Shown here piece after piece: positions 51,476 to 53,891 of a stretch of 53,891 bases of DNA. A program made the translations under genes and the position numbers. This stretch comes from Nemertoderma westbladi (Eukaryota > Xenacoelomorpha > Nemertodermatida > Nemertodermatidae), in NCBI GenBank assembly GCA_032718475.1, contig JAUCBJ010003312.1, positions 1 to 53,891 on the forward strand. Reading direction: 5' to 3'. The first letter of the stretch is position 1; each line of letters starts with the position of its first letter. The notes under the pieces are model-generated. The model searched no databases, was not told the origin of the DNA, and saw only the letters and a list, made by a program, of their open reading frames with translations.

Positions 51476-51639
51476 GGTCAGCCGGTAGGCCTACCATTAC
51501 CGTATTTAAATGGTAGCGGGCTACACAATAGGCCTACAGCAGTACCGGTGCCGGAACCGGTACTAAAATACCTAAAATACCTGCTTTATACCTACATCTG
51601 TACATACAATACAGCAATACTGTAAAATAGTGCTCTATA

Positions 51640-51795
51640 TACTATTACCGGTACTCATAGCCTGAGAGAACAGCAGTAGAGAAACCGGTAGCATGGAACC
51701 TAATGGTAAATTTCTGGAGGACATAAAAAGTAAAAAAAAAAAGTAATACCGGTACTGATAGCCTGAGAGAACAGCAGTAGAGAAACCGGTAGGAT
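51640..51795. repeat. ~100-bp duplication with ACCGGT ends
   Basis: TACCGGTACTCATAGCCTGA (about 51652) and TACCGGTACTGATAGCCTGA (about 51747) each continue GAGAACAGCAGTAGAGAAAC and end in CCGGTAG. An AT-rich spacer with a poly(A) run lies between. Confidence 0.75.
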
Positions 51796-51943
51796 AATAA
51801 TATAAAGATGTATGATTATTTATTGATTAAAAATTAAATAGTGTATACATATGTAATAATATTCTCTTAGCAGTATCGAATTTGCCTATATTAGTGATAG
51901 TGAATGGGGAAGGATTTTTATCTATATCATAGCAACGTTAAGG

Positions 51944-51960
51944 CAGGGCCGGATTAAGGT
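51944..51960. repeat. hAT-type terminal inverted repeat
   Basis: CAGGGCCGGATTAAGG is the classic 5' terminus of several animal hAT families. With the minus-strand transposase remnant beginning 400 bp inside, this is the 3'-side end of that element. The opposite terminus was not found before the window ends. Confidence 0.7.
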
Positions 51961-52349
51961 TATCAGGGCTGTGGGCTGAGTAATAAAAAGGGCCGTTTTC
52001 CAACGGGTAAAAAATAACATGAAAAACTAAATATTTTACATATAATTATTATTAATTATTTACTATAAAGAAACCGAGTGCTAATTACAGCAATGGAGTA
52101 AACTCAAAAATTAATGCAAAAAGCACCATTACCTACAACTGAAAGAAAGACACAGAATTGTTTAATATTACAGTAAATTATTAACTAATAAAATACTAAT
52201 TACAATACATAAAACATACAATAAAATTTTAATATACTGTATAATATCGTGACCATAAAGCCAGAACAACACATATATACCATAATTTTTCAAAACAATT
52301 TTTTTTACCAAAAATACTCAAGATGGCGTTCTACATCTTATGGTAAAAT

Positions 52350-53283
52350 CCTAGACTTGTATGTCTAACTCCATCATTCCTAAGAAATTACCGTTTTGAG
52401 TTGAACCTATATGGCTCATAACTGCCACGCAATGGCAACCCACGTTCAGTGAGTTTTCTTATTACACTTACAGCTCGAGTAAGTACCTGTTGCCAATAAT
52501 TATTCTGTATTTCAAATTCCTTAAGCAGTGCTGCATCCACACGTCTTTTTGCGTCTCTTCTAATCACCAAACCGATCATTGCATCTCGGTGACATTCGGA
52601 ATTTTCATGCCTGCGAACAACCACAGCTGCATGTTTCCAATTGTTGAATCCTAGGTTAACAAATTGATTGGTCCGATCCGAAGACAATAATTTACAAGGA
52701 AAGCAATAAACCTTGCCTTGAGAAGGTGAGTAGCAAAGCCATTCGCGTGTTGTTGGTCGTTGTCCTTCCATTTTGCGTTCAAACAATGACAATGTGCAAG
52801 AGCGGGTAAACTTCTCATTGGCGTGAATATAGCTCGATGCAGAAAAGTCACCACCAGCAATATTTTGGCATTGTGTGCTCCCTTCACCAACCCAAAATTC
52901 TATCATGCCAGGAACAATAACTACCTCATTCCATGTCCCAACATCTGGAGTTATACACAGATTAGTAGTAGATGGCTCAACATCACCAGCATAGCCATGA
53001 AATTGATTTGCAATGGCCTGGCCGTCAGATACATTTGACAGTGGATCAACAATTTCTTCAGCTACAGATAAGTTTACATTAAAACAGTCACCTGTGCCAG
53101 AGATGCATTGCATTGGAGCATCACTGACTGCATCAGGTAATTCAACTGGGGAATGGTAGGCTCTACTGTTTCATCCGAAGTTTTGTCTATTTGGTCTGAT
53201 ATAGGTGTAAAATATGTTCGTAGCTTGGGCACAGATGATAACAAAACACTCTCTCTTTTCTCTTTAGCTTTTTTTGCTCGCAT
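52350..53283 (-). pseudogene. hAT transposase N-terminal part (TTF-type zinc finger), frameshifted and truncated
   Basis: Two overlapping minus-strand frames join by a shift near 53140. The upstream one starts MRAKKAKEKRESVLLSS and the downstream one is open to 52388. The zinc-finger region includes REWLCYSPSQGKVYCFPCKL and later HENSECHRDA, the TTF-type BED-like finger of ZMYM/52K-repressor hAT transposases. A shift near 52425 moves the frame to SHIGSTQNGNFLGMMEL, the next conserved block, and a stop follows soon after. The catalytic core and dimerisation region are absent, so the copy is dead. Confidence 0.8.
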
Positions 53284-53891
53284 CTTTTCTGCACCACAAT
53301 ACCCTTCTTCGAAACGTTCTTTACAAATGTTCCCATTATCTGATTATTGTAGAGATAATTCTATAATTGTCTAATAATTTAAATCACCATAGTTTTATCA
53401 ATAACCAATATAAGTACAGCTAAGTAAAACTATCTCACAATCAATAACCAAAACAATAAACAAATAACGAAACTAGATTTCCCTTTCGTAATTTAAGGGA
53501 ATGGAGCAGGTTACAGTGATGGTGTTATCTACTGATTGCTGATCTAACAGACCATATCATATCATATCATATCAATTAGATTTAATAATTAGCGGAATGG
53601 AGCAGATTACAGTGGCGAGCTTGAGCTTTTCTAACCAAAACAATAAACGATAATTTATTTTAATAATAATAATTTTAACGATATTATTATATTTGTTAAT
53701 TTAAGTGTGTCAATAATAATAATTAACGCTGATAAGTCACGGTAGCGTTAATATAATGTAACAAAAACTAACACTATTATTTTATTTACCACTGTGTCAT
53801 AAGCTGAAGCTTAAATATATATAACTTTACAACAGGATAAGAAGTAAGTACTTCGTGTAGAGGTATAGCCAACCAATAAATATCACGTAAC
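53284..53891. other. Right edge: AT-rich DNA with dispersed repeat units
   Basis: Two diverged units of the minisatellite family lie near 53495-53520 and 53595-53655 (GAATGGAGCAGGTTACAGTG and TTTTCTAACCAAAACAATAA), plus a short (CATAT)n at about 53555. No gene is seen. Confidence 0.5.

Overview
This is animal genomic DNA, almost certainly from a marine invertebrate. The only host gene I can recognise is a split gene with GT..AG introns: the last ten exons of an ABCB6/HMT-1-type half ABC transporter, plus strand, 21222 to 46753. All exon phases join. Everything else is transposable elements, their remains, and tandem repeats. BEL/Pao, Copia, non-LTR, hAT and tRNA-SINE-like sequences together fit an invertebrate. 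The palindromic words TAGGCCTA and ACCGGT recur very often outside genes. My guess is an echinoderm-like deuterostome, but no single feature proves the species.

Layout. (1) 1 to 13240: a BEL/Pao LTR retrotransposon enters from the left edge, with decayed gag and pol, a long non-coding 3' region and a 569-bp LTR at 6863-7431. A flank and a 22-bp minisatellite follow. The stretch from the RNase H domain through that flank is then repeated in tandem (7935 to about 12700) at about 99 percent identity. The second copy has an unbroken pol 3' half; the first has a TAG stop there. (2) 13265 to 13530: a tRNA-SINE-like fragment. (3) About 13640 to 19972: a 6.3-kb minisatellite with a 15-bp unit and higher-order blocks. 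(4) 21222 to 46753: the ABCB6-like gene. Its introns hold non-LTR remains, a BEL-related fragment in reverse, a broken Copia element cut by a hAT-type MITE, and a young element with two 1153-bp direct repeats around one 464-codon coiled-coil ORF (36364-42329). A further non-LTR C-terminal remnant lies next to it. (5) 46754 to 53891: duplicated short segments, a fold-back element, a minisatellite of about 68 bp, and a decayed hAT transposase gene on the minus strand.

How the parts relate. The transporter gene looks intact: Walker A, Q-loop, signature, Walker B, D-loop and H-loop are all readable. It tolerates two introns of about 8 kb full of mobile DNA. The features I consider least expected are the LTR-like element with a lone coiled-coil ORF, the pair of stem-loops kept next to the polypurine tract in two diverged BEL elements, and the tandem duplication whose junction carries a short templated copy. 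Exon and ORF coordinates were read by eye from splice sites and frames. Limits of mobile elements are approximate unless a terminal motif is named.
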